This document shows positions 1 to 7,975 of a stretch of DNA of 64,000 nt, piece after piece. Numbering within the stretch: position 1 is the first letter of the stretch; every line of letters starts with the position of its first letter. Below the pieces are notes generated by a model that had not been told where the DNA came from, made no database searches, and saw only the letters and a program-made list of their open reading frames with translations. The translations under genes and the position numbers were made by a program. Source of the stretch: Pelagicoccus sp. SDUM812002 (lineage in GTDB: Bacteria > Verrucomicrobiota > Verrucomicrobiia > Opitutales > Opitutaceae); assembly GCF_031127835.1 (NCBI RefSeq), contig NZ_JARXHX010000021.1:20445-84444 (forward strand), read 5' to 3'.

Positions 1-499
1 ACTTTTCCAGGACTCGATAGCCAGGAGTGGTTTTCCGGGTATCGAGCAGGCGGGTGGTGGAGTGGCCGAGAGCATCCACGTATTGGCGAGTGAGGGTGGC
101 GACTCCCGAGAGCTTTTGCAGAAAATTGAGTAGGGGGCGTTCTGCGCTGAGCAAGCTTTGTACTGGTCCGGTCAGGGTGCCGATGGCGTCGCCTTTGGCG
201 ATCGTATCGCCGTCGCTAGAGAATGCCTCGAAAGCGAGCTCGCTGTGGTAGGCGGAGAGCACGAGGGGAGCGAGCTCGGCTCCGCACAGGGTCAGTGCGG
301 TGCGGGCCCGCAGGGTGGTCTTTGCCGACTGCTTGGCGTCGAGCAACGCGGAGGAGTGGTCTCCCGGTGTTTCAGTGCCGCCGCGGAGGCCGCCAGCGGT
401 GAGATCCTCGGACTTCGCGAGCTGTATGAGGGCGTTGAGCGGAGCGAGGTCAAGGTCGGCCCAAGTGAGGCGTTGGCAGCAACGGTCGGCTTTTTTCAT
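1..499 (-). CDS. nadC: Nicotinate-nucleotide pyrophosphorylase, 5' part (runs off window)
   Basis: Quinolinate phosphoribosyltransferase makes nicotinate mononucleotide from quinolinate and PRPP in de novo NAD synthesis in the cytoplasm. Only the N-terminal ~166 residues are present; the gene continues beyond base 1. The translation contains the family signatures LLSAERPLLNFLQKLSG and, near the edge, LLDTRKTTPGYRVLEK, where the DTRKTTPG stretch is characteristic of NadC. The start is the ATG at 497-499 (complement). Upstream, at 531-557, is a purine-rich stretch also seen ahead of another minus-strand gene at 39951. The N-terminal domain up to the start of the barrel is intact, with no frameshift seen. 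Identification is firm from the motifs; the C-terminal barrel cannot be checked. Confidence 0.93.
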   Translation of the reverse strand, partial: MKKADRCCQRLTWADLDLAPLNALIQLAKSEDLTAGGLRGGTETPGDHSSALLDAKQSAKTTLRARTALTLCGAELAPLVLSAYHSELAFEAFSSDGDTIAKGDAIGTLTGPVQSLLSAERPLLNFLQKLSGVATLTRQYVDALGHSTTRLLDTRKTTPGYRVLEK

Positions 500-619
500 C
501 GGTTGGCGGAATAGTGGGGTTGATTGCGAAAGAGTGAAGGGCGAAAAAGCGAAAAGTAATCGAGGCAGGCGGATCGATTGACGCTTGAGCGGGACGAACG
601 GCTTTGTTTGGATTTTGCC

Positions 620-922
620 ATGAATTTGCAGGAGTTTACCGAGTCAGTGGAATCAGATGCTGCTCCAGAAGGAATGGACGGTGCTTTGTCGGCGCTTTGG
701 TGGGATGCGAAGGGCGATTGGAACCAAGCCCACGAGCACGCTCAGGATGCGGGAAACCGAGAAGGGGACTGGGTGCACGCCTACCTGCATCGCAAGGAGG
801 GAGATGAGGGAAACGCGGGCTATTGGTACTCGCGTGCGAGCCAGCCATTTTTTGAAGGTTCGCTAGCGGATGAATGGAGGCATATCGCCGGTACTTTGTT
901 GGGCGAGGGCTTCGCGACTTAG
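620..922 (+). CDS. Conserved small cytoplasmic protein of unknown function
   Basis: A 100-residue protein beginning MNLQEFTESV. It carries the conserved core ALWWDAKGDWNQAHEHAQ, then DWVHAYLHRKEGD and NAGYWYSRA, a tryptophan- and histidine-rich pattern I recognise from a widespread uncharacterised family in Bacteroidota, Proteobacteria and Verrucomicrobiota. No signal peptide or membrane segment is visible. The reading frame extends upstream to 578, but the family normally begins near MNLQEF, so the ATG at 620 is preferred; no clear ribosome binding site helps decide. It lies divergent to nadC and stands alone. The repeated pattern resembles a single helical hairpin repeat, but no function can be assigned. 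Confidence 0.8.
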   Translation: MNLQEFTESVESDAAPEGMDGALSALWWDAKGDWNQAHEHAQDAGNREGDWVHAYLHRKEGDEGNAGYWYSRASQPFFEGSLADEWRHIAGTLLGEGFAT

Positions 923-1016
923 TTCCGCCAGTCAGATAGGGCGTTAATCCGTTGGCGAAATTCTCTCTTACGGCTTTTTGGATCGTGATTAAGCGGTAGA
1001 TCGGTTTTTCACAGTT

Positions 1017-1385
1017 ATGACTGAGGAGAATCCTACCCCTCCACGACTGTTTGCTGCGGAAACTCTTAGGTGGCGCTTGATGAACGACGAGGATTTGATG
1101 AAAGACGTTATGGACGCGTGTTTGATCGACCTCTCTAGCAACTTTGACCGCTTCGCCAAGCAGCTCACGGAGGGGCAAATCGAAGAAGCTAGCAAAACTG
1201 CGCACGCTATCAAAGGTTCGGCCCAGACTTCTGACCTAAAGGCCTTGGCTTTGCTTGCCGCTGAAATCGAGACTGCTTTGTTGAGTGGTGATACGGCTGT
1301 TGCCCAAGGTCGTTTGGGAGCTCTTTCGAAACTGGTAGAAGACTCAATACGAGCGGTTAAGGAGTATTTTTCGAAGCGCCCGTAG
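1017..1385 (+). CDS. Hpt-domain phosphotransfer protein 1
   Basis: A 122-residue stand-alone histidine phosphotransfer protein. The phosphorylatable histidine is His63 in the motif TAHAIKGSA, the classic HAxKGS signature of Hpt four-helix bundles. Such proteins carry phosphate between hybrid kinases and response regulators. It is the first gene of a same-strand block followed by two receiver-kinase genes and a second Hpt protein at 4270 with identical spacing (histidine also at residue 63; shared LF-x4-L-x2-RLM-x-D pattern), so the two Hpts are paralogues. It probably works with the receiver/kinase proteins beside it; partner specificity is inferred from proximity only. Confidence 0.9.
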   Translation: MTEENPTPPRLFAAETLRWRLMNDEDLMKDVMDACLIDLSSNFDRFAKQLTEGQIEEASKTAHAIKGSAQTSDLKALALLAAEIETALLSGDTAVAQGRLGALSKLVEDSIRAVKEYFSKRP

Positions 1386-1724
1386 TCGGAAAGGGGTGGA
1401 GGTGTGACCTTGGATGCTCTCCCATTGCCGTCAATCATCGCCCGTGACGTTCGAGCGCGCGAGGTACATCTGGCAATTCTGTCAAAAATTAGCTAGCGCG
1501 TACCCCCGTTTCACAGGATTTTTATCAGGTGCGAATTTGCAGCCTCTTACCCCTATAAAAGGTCTGCTAATTAGCCTCATTGGGCTGGTTAATAGCCCTC
1601 TTATGCTACGTAAGGAGAAGTGAGCGCCGATCCCTAGTGTAGTCGGGCGGACCCGGGCAGCCAGCCCTTGGTCGCGCATATCAACACCCCTCCACAAAAG
1701 AATATCTAAAAAACGAACCTTCGT
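1386..1724. other. Intergenic region with inverted repeats
   Basis: No convincing gene. It holds a perfect 10-bp palindrome GCTAATTAGC at 1566-1575, directly followed by a short hairpin (GGGCT at 1582-1586 with AGCCC at 1594-1598), and a GTAG tetranucleotide at 1639-1642 followed by a small CGGG/CCCG hairpin, which resembles a REP element. The palindrome and hairpin could be an operator or weak terminator between the first Hpt gene and the receiver-kinase gene. Confidence 0.4.
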
Positions 1725-2864
1725 ATGAATACCACTCGCGGATCTATCCTTGAAGAAAAAGTCTTCGCTCCGGTCAAAGTTCTGATTGTTGACGACAGTG
1801 TACACGATTATCGCTCCCTGTCCGTTATGATAGGAAACAACTCAGACAATTCCTATGAGTTCGACTGGGCACGCAATTCGGAGGAAGCGGAGTTGAAGCT
1901 TGATGGGTCTAGCTACGAGATTGTGGCTGTAGATTACAATCTGGGATTAGAGGAGGGATCGGAGGTGATCGAGCAACTTTCTGGTCAGTATCCAGGCTCT
2001 GCGTACATAATGGTGACTGGCAACCAAGATCCGGATGTCTACAAACGCGGGATCCGAGCGGGCGCGGTCAATTTCGTGCAGAAAAACAAGGATTGCGGAA
2101 TTATATTCGATCGTATGGCGCAGTACGCGATCGAGAGGAAGCGAGCAGAGAATTCACTCAAGATCGCGAACGCATCTAAGGACAAGTTGATGTCGCTGCT
2201 CGAAACGGATTTGGCGACTCCCTTGTTCGCGTTGAATCAGCTTCTATCTACGACAATCAAGGAAGCTGAGAACATGCCTAAAGAAATGTTGATTGAATTT
2301 CTGGATACGGCCTACCAAACCTCTTGCGAGTCCTTGGTGGCGACTCGTGAATTGCTCGATTGGGGACGAAGCGTCCGCGGCGCCATGCGCCTCAATCTAT
2401 CTATGGTCGATGTAGCAGGCTGCTTTCACCGAGCGGTACGCCTGCTCACCGCACTCGCTGACGAGCGCGGTATTTACATCGCCCAAAGCGGCATTGTCGA
2501 TGTTCGGGCATATTGCGACGAGCGGATGGTCTCGACAATTCTGCGTAACCTCATCGCCGCCTCGCTTTGCTATTCCGCGAGCGACAAGATTGTCAATGTA
2601 GAGTCCAAAGTCGAATCGGGTCTTCTCTCGATTTCGATTTCCTGCGAAGGTCGCGGAATAGAAGCGAGTGACTATGCCTCTCTTTGCGACGTTTCGAGAC
2701 AAGCCGCCGAGGCCCAGAATGCAGCGGACCGCCAAGCGATTTGTTCGATTCAAGTTGCGAGCCATATGCTCGACTCGATGGGGTGTTCCCTTGATATACG
2801 AAACGATTTAAATAGCGGCGTCAGCTTCGCATTCGCGTTGCCGCTCGATTTGCCAACCGTGTGA
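1725..2864 (+). CDS. Receiver domain fused to degenerate histidine kinase (pseudokinase)
   Basis: A 379-residue soluble protein. Residues ~18-135 form a response-regulator receiver with acidic pocket VDD (22-24), phospho-acceptor Asp70 in VAVDYNL, Thr98 in MVTGN and Lys120. Residues ~145-375 resemble a HisKA plus HATPase_c kinase, but the H-box reads ETDLATPL (160-167), so the usual phosphorylated histidine is a threonine. The N-box reads NLIAAS instead of NLxxNA, and the G1 box reads CEGRG instead of DxGxG. It therefore should neither autophosphorylate nor bind ATP normally. Likely role: phosphate-controlled output or scaffold working with the intact receiver-kinase encoded next and the flanking Hpt proteins. 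The fold assignment is clear; the regulatory role is inference. Confidence 0.85.
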   Translation: MNTTRGSILEEKVFAPVKVLIVDDSVHDYRSLSVMIGNNSDNSYEFDWARNSEEAELKLDGSSYEIVAVDYNLGLEEGSEVIEQLSGQYPGSAYIMVTGNQDPDVYKRGIRAGAVNFVQKNKDCGIIFDRMAQYAIERKRAENSLKIANASKDKLMSLLETDLATPLFALNQLLSTTIKEAENMPKEMLIEFLDTAYQTSCESLVATRELLDWGRSVRGAMRLNLSMVDVAGCFHRAVRLLTALADERGIYIAQSGIVDVRAYCDERMVSTILRNLIAASLCYSASDKIVNVESKVESGLLSISISCEGRGIEASDYASLCDVSRQAAEAQNAADRQAICSIQVASHMLDSMGCSLDIRNDLNSGVSFAFALPLDLPTV

Positions 2865-2973
2865 CAAACCTGTTTCAGTGAGCGGAAGCGTCATCCTCGA
2901 AATTACGAAAAGAACTCAAAACTTGAGGTCCCATTTGAGAGCTTTTGTTCGCGGGGTCTCCCTTTACGAAGAG

Positions 2974-4107
2974 ATGGAATATCCTAAGACAGTTCGAATA
3001 TTGCTCGTAGAAGACAGCCGTGACCATGCTGTGTTCTTCCAGGCTGCGCTCGGCAAAGCCTTCGAGCACGCGCATGAGGTCAAGGTGGTTTCATCCTTGT
3101 CGGCCTGCTTCGACGAGCTACCGCTCGCACGCTATGACCTGGTCGTTCTCGATCTTGGATTGCCCGAGAGCCAAGGGCTGGATACCGTTGAAACGTTTTT
3201 CCGTGTTTTGGGTCCGTCGAATCCTGTTATCGTCCTGACCGCTAACTCTAATGAAGGGCTGGGCGAGCAATCCTTGAGAATGGGGGCTATCGACTTTTTG
3301 ACCAAGGGAGAGTTCGGGGCGGATCAATTGGCTCGCGCCGTGCGCTACGGCTTGGAGCGTTGGAGACAACGTATGGAGCTCGAGGAAGCGCAGAGAAACC
3401 TCAAGAGCTTTGCTCACGTTGCGGCGCACGACTTGAAGTCGCCGATCAAGTCTATAGGACTATACGCGACGTTGCTCAAACAGAAGGCGCGAGCTCGACA
3501 GGTGGAGGAAGAGGAGCTCGAATTCTTGGCTTACATCGAGTCTTTCACGGACCAAGCGGAAAAGTTGGTCGATAGCCTTCTTCACTTCAGCGTACTCGGC
3601 GATAAATCTTTGACCCTCGGTACGGTAGACGTTTCCGGTCTCGCTCGGCAGGCAGTCTCTAATTTGAGCGCACTCGTGCACGAGCGAAATGCGACCGTTC
3701 ACATAGGTCAGCTTCACGAAGTGCAAGCGGACGAAGGCCTCCTCATCCACGTGCTGCAAAACTTGATAGCGAACGCGATAAAGTATCATGGCGAGCGGGC
3801 GCCGGTCATCAGGATTTCAGCAGTTGAGTCCGCCGAGTGTACTGAGATCTCGGTAGAGGACAACGGACGAGGGATCGACCCTAAGTACTTCGAACGGATC
3901 TTCGAGCCATTCAAGCGATTGGTTGGGCAAGGCCAGTCGGAGGGTGTCGGACTGGGACTAGCTATTTGCCAACGAGTGGTATCTTCCCATGGAGGCAGGA
4001 TTTGGGTCGAATCTGAACTAGAGGCTGGATCTACGTTCAAGTTTACGCTCCCTCGGATGGATTCGGCGGCTGTCTCCGCGCGTCTGATCCAAGAAGCGAT
4101 GGTTTAG
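2974..4107 (+). CDS. Receiver-histidine kinase (REC-HisKA-HATPase), cytoplasmic
   Basis: A 377-residue protein with an N-terminal receiver (Glu13-Asp14 pocket, phospho-acceptor Asp60 in VVLDLGLP, Thr89, Lys111) followed by an intact kinase. The H-box is VAAHDLKSPIKS with His152, the N-box is LQNLIANAIKYH, G1 is DNGRGI and G2 is GVGLGLAICQ. No membrane segments are present, so its input is phosphorylation of its own receiver by an upstream kinase. The ATG at 2974 is chosen because the receiver starts right after it; the frame upstream to 2878 lacks domain character. It lies ~110 nt after the pseudokinase gene and ~160 nt before a second Hpt gene. The HDLKSP-type H-box resembles phytochrome-class kinases. 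Confidence 0.9.
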   Translation: MEYPKTVRILLVEDSRDHAVFFQAALGKAFEHAHEVKVVSSLSACFDELPLARYDLVVLDLGLPESQGLDTVETFFRVLGPSNPVIVLTANSNEGLGEQSLRMGAIDFLTKGEFGADQLARAVRYGLERWRQRMELEEAQRNLKSFAHVAAHDLKSPIKSIGLYATLLKQKARARQVEEEELEFLAYIESFTDQAEKLVDSLLHFSVLGDKSLTLGTVDVSGLARQAVSNLSALVHERNATVHIGQLHEVQADEGLLIHVLQNLIANAIKYHGERAPVIRISAVESAECTEISVEDNGRGIDPKYFERIFEPFKRLVGQGQSEGVGLGLAICQRVVSSHGGRIWVESELEAGSTFKFTLPRMDSAAVSARLIQEAMV

Positions 4108-4169
4108 CTTTGCAGGATTCTCAGTACTCGAATCCTCAACGAATGAGGCGATTCAGCCAAATCGGTTTA

Positions 4170-4192
4170 GGCAAAATGTAAGAATGTTTGCC
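4170..4192 (+). terminator. Weak hairpin after receiver-kinase gene
   Basis: GGCAAA (4170-4175) pairs with TTTGCC (4187-4192) and is followed by TTTGCC rather than a clean T-run. It could attenuate transcription between the kinase and the second Hpt gene. Evidence is structural only. Confidence 0.3.
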
Positions 4193-4269
4193 TTTGCCTC
4201 AAATATGCAGCCTTCGCGTCGATGAGAGGGGCAAGCCCAGCATTCAAATCAATTTATCAAGTTCGTCTT

Positions 4270-4632
4270 ATGTCAGACCAATCGAGCGACTCTATCACCC
4301 TTTTCGACTCGAAGAATCTCGAGTCACGGCTCATGGGAGACGGAGAGCTCGTCTCCCAAGTTCTCGAAGCCTGTGTGCCGGATATTAACGCAAACTTCCG
4401 GGATTTCGCGTTAGCGATAGAAGCGGGAGAAATCGGATTGGCGACCCTGCGTATCCACGCCATGAAAGGAGCTTCTCAGAATGCGGACCTTTCAGCTGTA
4501 TCAAACCTGACCTTTCGCATCGAAAAGTCCCTGAGGGGAGGCGACTCAAAATTCGCTCTCGATAGCGTCGATCTCCTTGCGAATATGGTTAGCCAGACCA
4601 TTGGAGAGATTCGAAGCTACCTCGACAATTAG
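4270..4632 (+). CDS. Hpt-domain phosphotransfer protein 2
   Basis: A 120-residue stand-alone Hpt protein with the phospho-acceptor His63 in RIHAMKGAS. It aligns without gaps to the Hpt at 1017: LF-x4-L-x2-RLM-x-D-x2-L near the start, a shared AC dipeptide at residues 34-35, and the histidine at the same residue number. The ATG at 4270 starts a protein of the same length as the paralogue; an in-frame upstream extension to 4222 is less likely. Presumably it accepts phosphate from, or donates it to, the receiver domains of the two neighbouring kinase-like proteins. Direct partnership is inferred from gene order. Confidence 0.88.
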   Translation: MSDQSSDSITLFDSKNLESRLMGDGELVSQVLEACVPDINANFRDFALAIEAGEIGLATLRIHAMKGASQNADLSAVSNLTFRIEKSLRGGDSKFALDSVDLLANMVSQTIGEIRSYLDN

Positions 4633-4703
4633 TATGACGGCGAGCCCTCCGTAATGGAGTTGATAAGGTCCGCTCGACCGCTAGGCTGCAAGTCTTCCAA
4701 CTC

Positions 4704-5780
4704 ATGCCTAGATTCAGACTTATCACTGCCCTCGCCCTCAGCCTCAGCTTTTTGCTTCTCAGCGGTTGTGACTCGACTTCGTCGGCTGAACGAAAGGCGG
4801 AGCGAGCCCGCCAAGAGGCCGAGCAAGCACGTATGCGAGCAGCGTTCCTAGGGCGGGTTCACGATGCCGAGTCGTCGGTTTGGCAGATACTGCATCCACT
4901 CATCGAGAAAGCGGCCAACTACCGCTCGGAGGAAACGCATGGATACATCGGGGCCGCTTTCGTGACGGAGGCTTTTTATAGCGAGGCGCTCATAGAGGAG
5001 GCGCGTGCGGAAGGCTTTGGACCATGGGTTACCGTGCTCACCGTATTTCCCGACTCGCCCGCCGAAAGCGCAGGCTTGAGGGCGGGAGATCGTTTGCTCT
5101 CGTTAAATGGAGACAAGGTTCCGCAAGGGGCTCGCTCCGCGATCTTTGCGGCGAGGCAAGTCAAGCGTCGTTTAGAGCCAGGTGGTCCCAACCAATTGGA
5201 GGTGCAGCGGGGTGATGAAGTCATCCAACTGGAAGTGACTCCCGTTGAAGGCGCCTACTATGGCGTGATAGTGGTAGCCTCGAACGCAGTGGACCTTGAG
5301 GTAGACGGGGACGTGATCTGGATAGGCTTGTCTCTGGTAGAAGGAATCAAGCGAGACGAGGATCTCGCTTATCTTTGCGCCTACGCTCTCGCCAAGAACG
5401 TGATGCGCCACTCCAAGCAAAAGGGGAAAAATGCGATGCTAGGCCAGCTGCTTGATGTAGCCGCTGCGGCGAGCGGAGTGAACACAGGCGGTATCTTCGG
5501 TGGCATGGGTGGCAACGCTTATTCGCACGCCTTCGAGGTCGAGGCGGACTTGATCGCTCTCTATTTGCTAGCTTCAGCCGATTACGAAATTCAAGGGTAT
5601 CCAGAGTTCTGGGACAAAGTACTGCGAAGCAGGAGCCGCAAAGGCGAACTGACCGCGAAGGAGTTCGAGCGAGTGGAAACGGCCGGGAAAGTGATCGCCG
5701 CGATCGAAGCTAAACGGGAAGCTGGCGAAGCCATCTATCCAGAAGCCTACCTGCAAGGCGACGTGAGCGAGATCGAGTAG
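4704..5780 (+). CDS. Lipoprotein with PDZ domain and inactivated M48-type peptidase domain
   Basis: A 358-residue predicted lipoprotein. The signal peptide ends in LLSGC, placing the lipidated cysteine at residue 22, followed by a charged helix rich in Arg/Glu/Ala. A PDZ domain spans roughly residues 80-185 (SPAESAGLRAGDRLLSLNG). The C-terminal part resembles M48 zinc peptidases: where the family has HExxH-x4-H this protein has YALAK-x4-H (227-236), so both zinc histidines and the catalytic glutamate are gone, while the downstream glutamate motif survives as SHAFEVEAD (274-282). It is thus a probable pseudopeptidase, perhaps a substrate-binding or chaperone-like envelope protein. It follows the phosphorelay block by 71 nt, but a functional link is unproven. 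Confidence 0.85.
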   Translation: MPRFRLITALALSLSFLLLSGCDSTSSAERKAERARQEAEQARMRAAFLGRVHDAESSVWQILHPLIEKAANYRSEETHGYIGAAFVTEAFYSEALIEEARAEGFGPWVTVLTVFPDSPAESAGLRAGDRLLSLNGDKVPQGARSAIFAARQVKRRLEPGGPNQLEVQRGDEVIQLEVTPVEGAYYGVIVVASNAVDLEVDGDVIWIGLSLVEGIKRDEDLAYLCAYALAKNVMRHSKQKGKNAMLGQLLDVAAAASGVNTGGIFGGMGGNAYSHAFEVEADLIALYLLASADYEIQGYPEFWDKVLRSRSRKGELTAKEFERVETAGKVIAAIEAKREAGEAIYPEAYLQGDVSEIE

Positions 5781-5823
5781 TCAGGCGTCGCGCGAACTCG
5801 CGGGCACTAGTGGAGACCTGTCG

Positions 5824-6738
5824 TCAACCATTGGCTTGTTTCGCTCGTTCGGCCCTGCGAATCTTTGCCGCCTCGTGGATGACGATGACGGCGCCGCTCA
5901 CGCAAAGGGCGGCGGCGAAGTAGAATGTCTTTGGAGGTGAATCGCTGAATATGAGCCAACCCAAGATGCCAGCGGAAACAAATTGATGCAGGTTGACCAC
6001 TGCAAAGGTTTGAGCAGTAAAGTAACGCAGGCTATTGTTGAGGGTGACGTGTCCGAGGATGGTGGGGAGAATGGCCATGGCCAGCATCCATCTCGCTTCT
6101 TCCCAGGAGCCGATCCAGACTGAATCCAGGGTAGCGACAGAAAAGAGGAAACAGACCACGGAGGCTATGATGTATATCGGCACCATATAGAGCCAAATGG
6201 AGGGGAAGTCCTTGTTGATGCGGCCGAAGGCGAGGTAGGCAGCGAAGGTGATCATGGAGGCGAAGCACACGAAATTCCCCATCAAGTAGTCGGGGTTGAT
6301 ACTAAAAGCGTTCGCCGAAAGGATGGCCACTCCCACGAGCGCAACGGCTGTACCCAAAATCTCACGACGGGTTACTTTTTCTTTGATCAGGAAGAAGGCG
6401 AGCAGCGGCATGACGGCGGGCGTCAGATTGATAATCAAGGTCGCGTTAGCGATATAGGTCATGCGGGCGCCGGCTGCCCAAGACATCAAGTGTGCAGCTA
6501 GCAGAATCGATGGAATGAGGCAGCGTAGAAACAGGCGTGGCTGAACCTTGTTTCGATGAGTATGCCAGCTCTTGAGAAAAATGGGGAGCAGCAGGATGGA
6601 GGCAAACAGCAGGCGGTAGCTGCCGACTAGTGCTGGCGCCAAGCTACTAGACCGGATCAGTATGACCGAGGTTGAGCAGAAGAATACACCAGAGAGAAGC
6701 AGGAGGAAGCGAAGCATGGGAGGGGGCTTTCCTGCCAC
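5824..6738 (-). CDS. DMT-family (EamA) membrane transporter
   Basis: A 304-residue integral membrane protein with about ten hydrophobic segments arranged as two EamA repeats, the drug/metabolite transporter pattern. Members export metabolites or amino acids or take up small molecules; the substrate cannot be read from sequence. The first segment begins at MLRFLLLLSGVFF, so the true start could be the ATG at 6717 rather than 6738. It is convergent with the lipoprotein gene (43 nt between stops) and divergent from the exonuclease gene at 6941. The C-terminus is basic (KIRRAERAKQ), consistent with a cytoplasmic tail. Confidence 0.88.
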   Translation of the reverse strand: MAGKPPPMLRFLLLLSGVFFCSTSVILIRSSSLAPALVGSYRLLFASILLLPIFLKSWHTHRNKVQPRLFLRCLIPSILLAAHLMSWAAGARMTYIANATLIINLTPAVMPLLAFFLIKEKVTRREILGTAVALVGVAILSANAFSINPDYLMGNFVCFASMITFAAYLAFGRINKDFPSIWLYMVPIYIIASVVCFLFSVATLDSVWIGSWEEARWMLAMAILPTILGHVTLNNSLRYFTAQTFAVVNLHQFVSAGILGWLIFSDSPPKTFYFAAALCVSGAVIVIHEAAKIRRAERAKQANG

Positions 6739-6940
6739 GAACGACAGGAGGTGTCACGACGGAAACGCATCTCCTCGTTTCGATGGGCTCAGCGCGTTTT
6801 CGTGGTGGCTAAGCTTCTACCGTGTTCGGTCGTCGCATTCAAAATGCATTCTATTACGAGCAGGGGCTAGTAAACTTTTTTCCCCTGTTTTGCCAGCGCA
6901 CCAGAAGTTGGCGCGTTGCCTGAATACGAATAAGCATACC

Positions 6941-7975
6941 ATGGTCATCGAGACGCGAAAAGAAGGACTATATTGCAAGGCGGGGGACTTTTACATCGAT
7001 CCGGTTCGTCCGGTCGCGAGAGCAGTCGTGACGCATGCGCATTCGGATCACGCTCGCAGCGGGAACGAGATGTACTACGCTTCACCTCGGTCGGAAGCTC
7101 TGCTCCGCAAGCGTCTCGGCAACCAGATCGACTTTTATGCTTTGCCGTTTGGCGAACAGGTCCGCTTTGGAGATGCTGTGGTGAGTCTACATCCGGCGGG
7201 CCATGTCCTTGGTTCCGCTCAGGTCCGCGTGCAAGCGGAGGGCGAGGTATGGGTGGTATCGGGTGATTACAAAAGAGATGCGGATCCTACTTGCGAATCG
7301 TTTGAAGTCGTTCCGTGCGACACCTTCATAACCGAAGCGACCTTTGCCTTGCCGATTTATCATTGGCCCTCGATTGATGCGGTCGTTGAATCGATCCACG
7401 CATGGTGGATGGCAAATCGCATTAGAGGCCGCGCATCCGTGCTGTTTTGCTACTCGCTAGGGAAGGCGCAGAGGGTGCTTGGAGCGCTCCAAGACTTGGC
7501 AGATAGGCCGGTTTTGCTGCATGGCGCGGTCGCCCCGCTCACTCAAATTTACCGAGAAGAGGGTATTCAACTTGCTCCTACAGATTTAGCGGTGAATGAC
7601 CGGACTCGCAGAGGCCAAGATTACTCCCAAGACTTGATCATCGCTCCTCCCGGGGCGAACGGGACACCGTGGATGCGCCGCTTCGGGAAATGCTCCTCTG
7701 CGTTTTGCTCTGGGTGGATGCAGGTACGGGGCAACCGTCGCCGAAGGGGGCATGACCGCGGATTCGTCTTGTCCGACCATGCCGATTGGGAGGGGCTCAT
7801 TCGCACTATTAAAGAAACCGGGGCACGGCGCATTCTCGCTACGCACGGGCAGTCGGACATTCTGGTGCGCTACTTGCGCGAGCGTGGCTACGAGGCCGAC
7901 GCCATTCGCTCCCGTTTTGACAGTGCGAGGCAGGAAGACGATGCGGAATCAAAGGAAGAAGGAGCTAAGACGTGA
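6941..7975 (+). CDS. Ligase-associated DNA exonuclease, metallo-beta-lactamase fold
   Basis: A 344-residue protein of the ligase-associated exonuclease family, related to SNM1/CPSF-type metallo-beta-lactamase nucleases. The metal-binding motif THAHSDHARSGN lies at residues ~31-42, with later conserved histidine/aspartate sites in HPAGHVLGSAQ, VVSGDYKRD, FVLSDHADWEGL and ATHGQSD. The ATG at 6941 is chosen because family proteins begin with a short lead into GLYCKAGDFYIDP; the frame extends upstream to 6662 but that part overlaps the divergent transporter gene and has no domain character. It overlaps the ligase gene by 4 nt and heads a four-gene repair operon. Role: probably DNA end processing before ligation, an inference from the family. 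Confidence 0.92.
   Translation: MVIETRKEGLYCKAGDFYIDPVRPVARAVVTHAHSDHARSGNEMYYASPRSEALLRKRLGNQIDFYALPFGEQVRFGDAVVSLHPAGHVLGSAQVRVQAEGEVWVVSGDYKRDADPTCESFEVVPCDTFITEATFALPIYHWPSIDAVVESIHAWWMANRIRGRASVLFCYSLGKAQRVLGALQDLADRPVLLHGAVAPLTQIYREEGIQLAPTDLAVNDRTRRGQDYSQDLIIAPPGANGTPWMRRFGKCSSAFCSGWMQVRGNRRRRGHDRGFVLSDHADWEGLIRTIKETGARRILATHGQSDILVRYLRERGYEADAIRSRFDSARQEDDAESKEEGAKT

Noticed and set aside
636..1205. 189-residue minus-strand open frame
   Set aside because: It lies antisense to the conserved small protein at 620 and the Hpt gene at 1017, with no recognisable domain or ribosome binding site.
5781..5823. GC-rich palindromic stretch between convergent genes as a terminator or REP
   Set aside because: The pairing is short and imperfect and no T-run follows.
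6662..6940. In-frame upstream extension of the exonuclease gene
   Set aside because: It overlaps the 5' end of the divergent transporter gene and encodes a low-complexity arginine/serine-rich stretch; the family begins near 6941.
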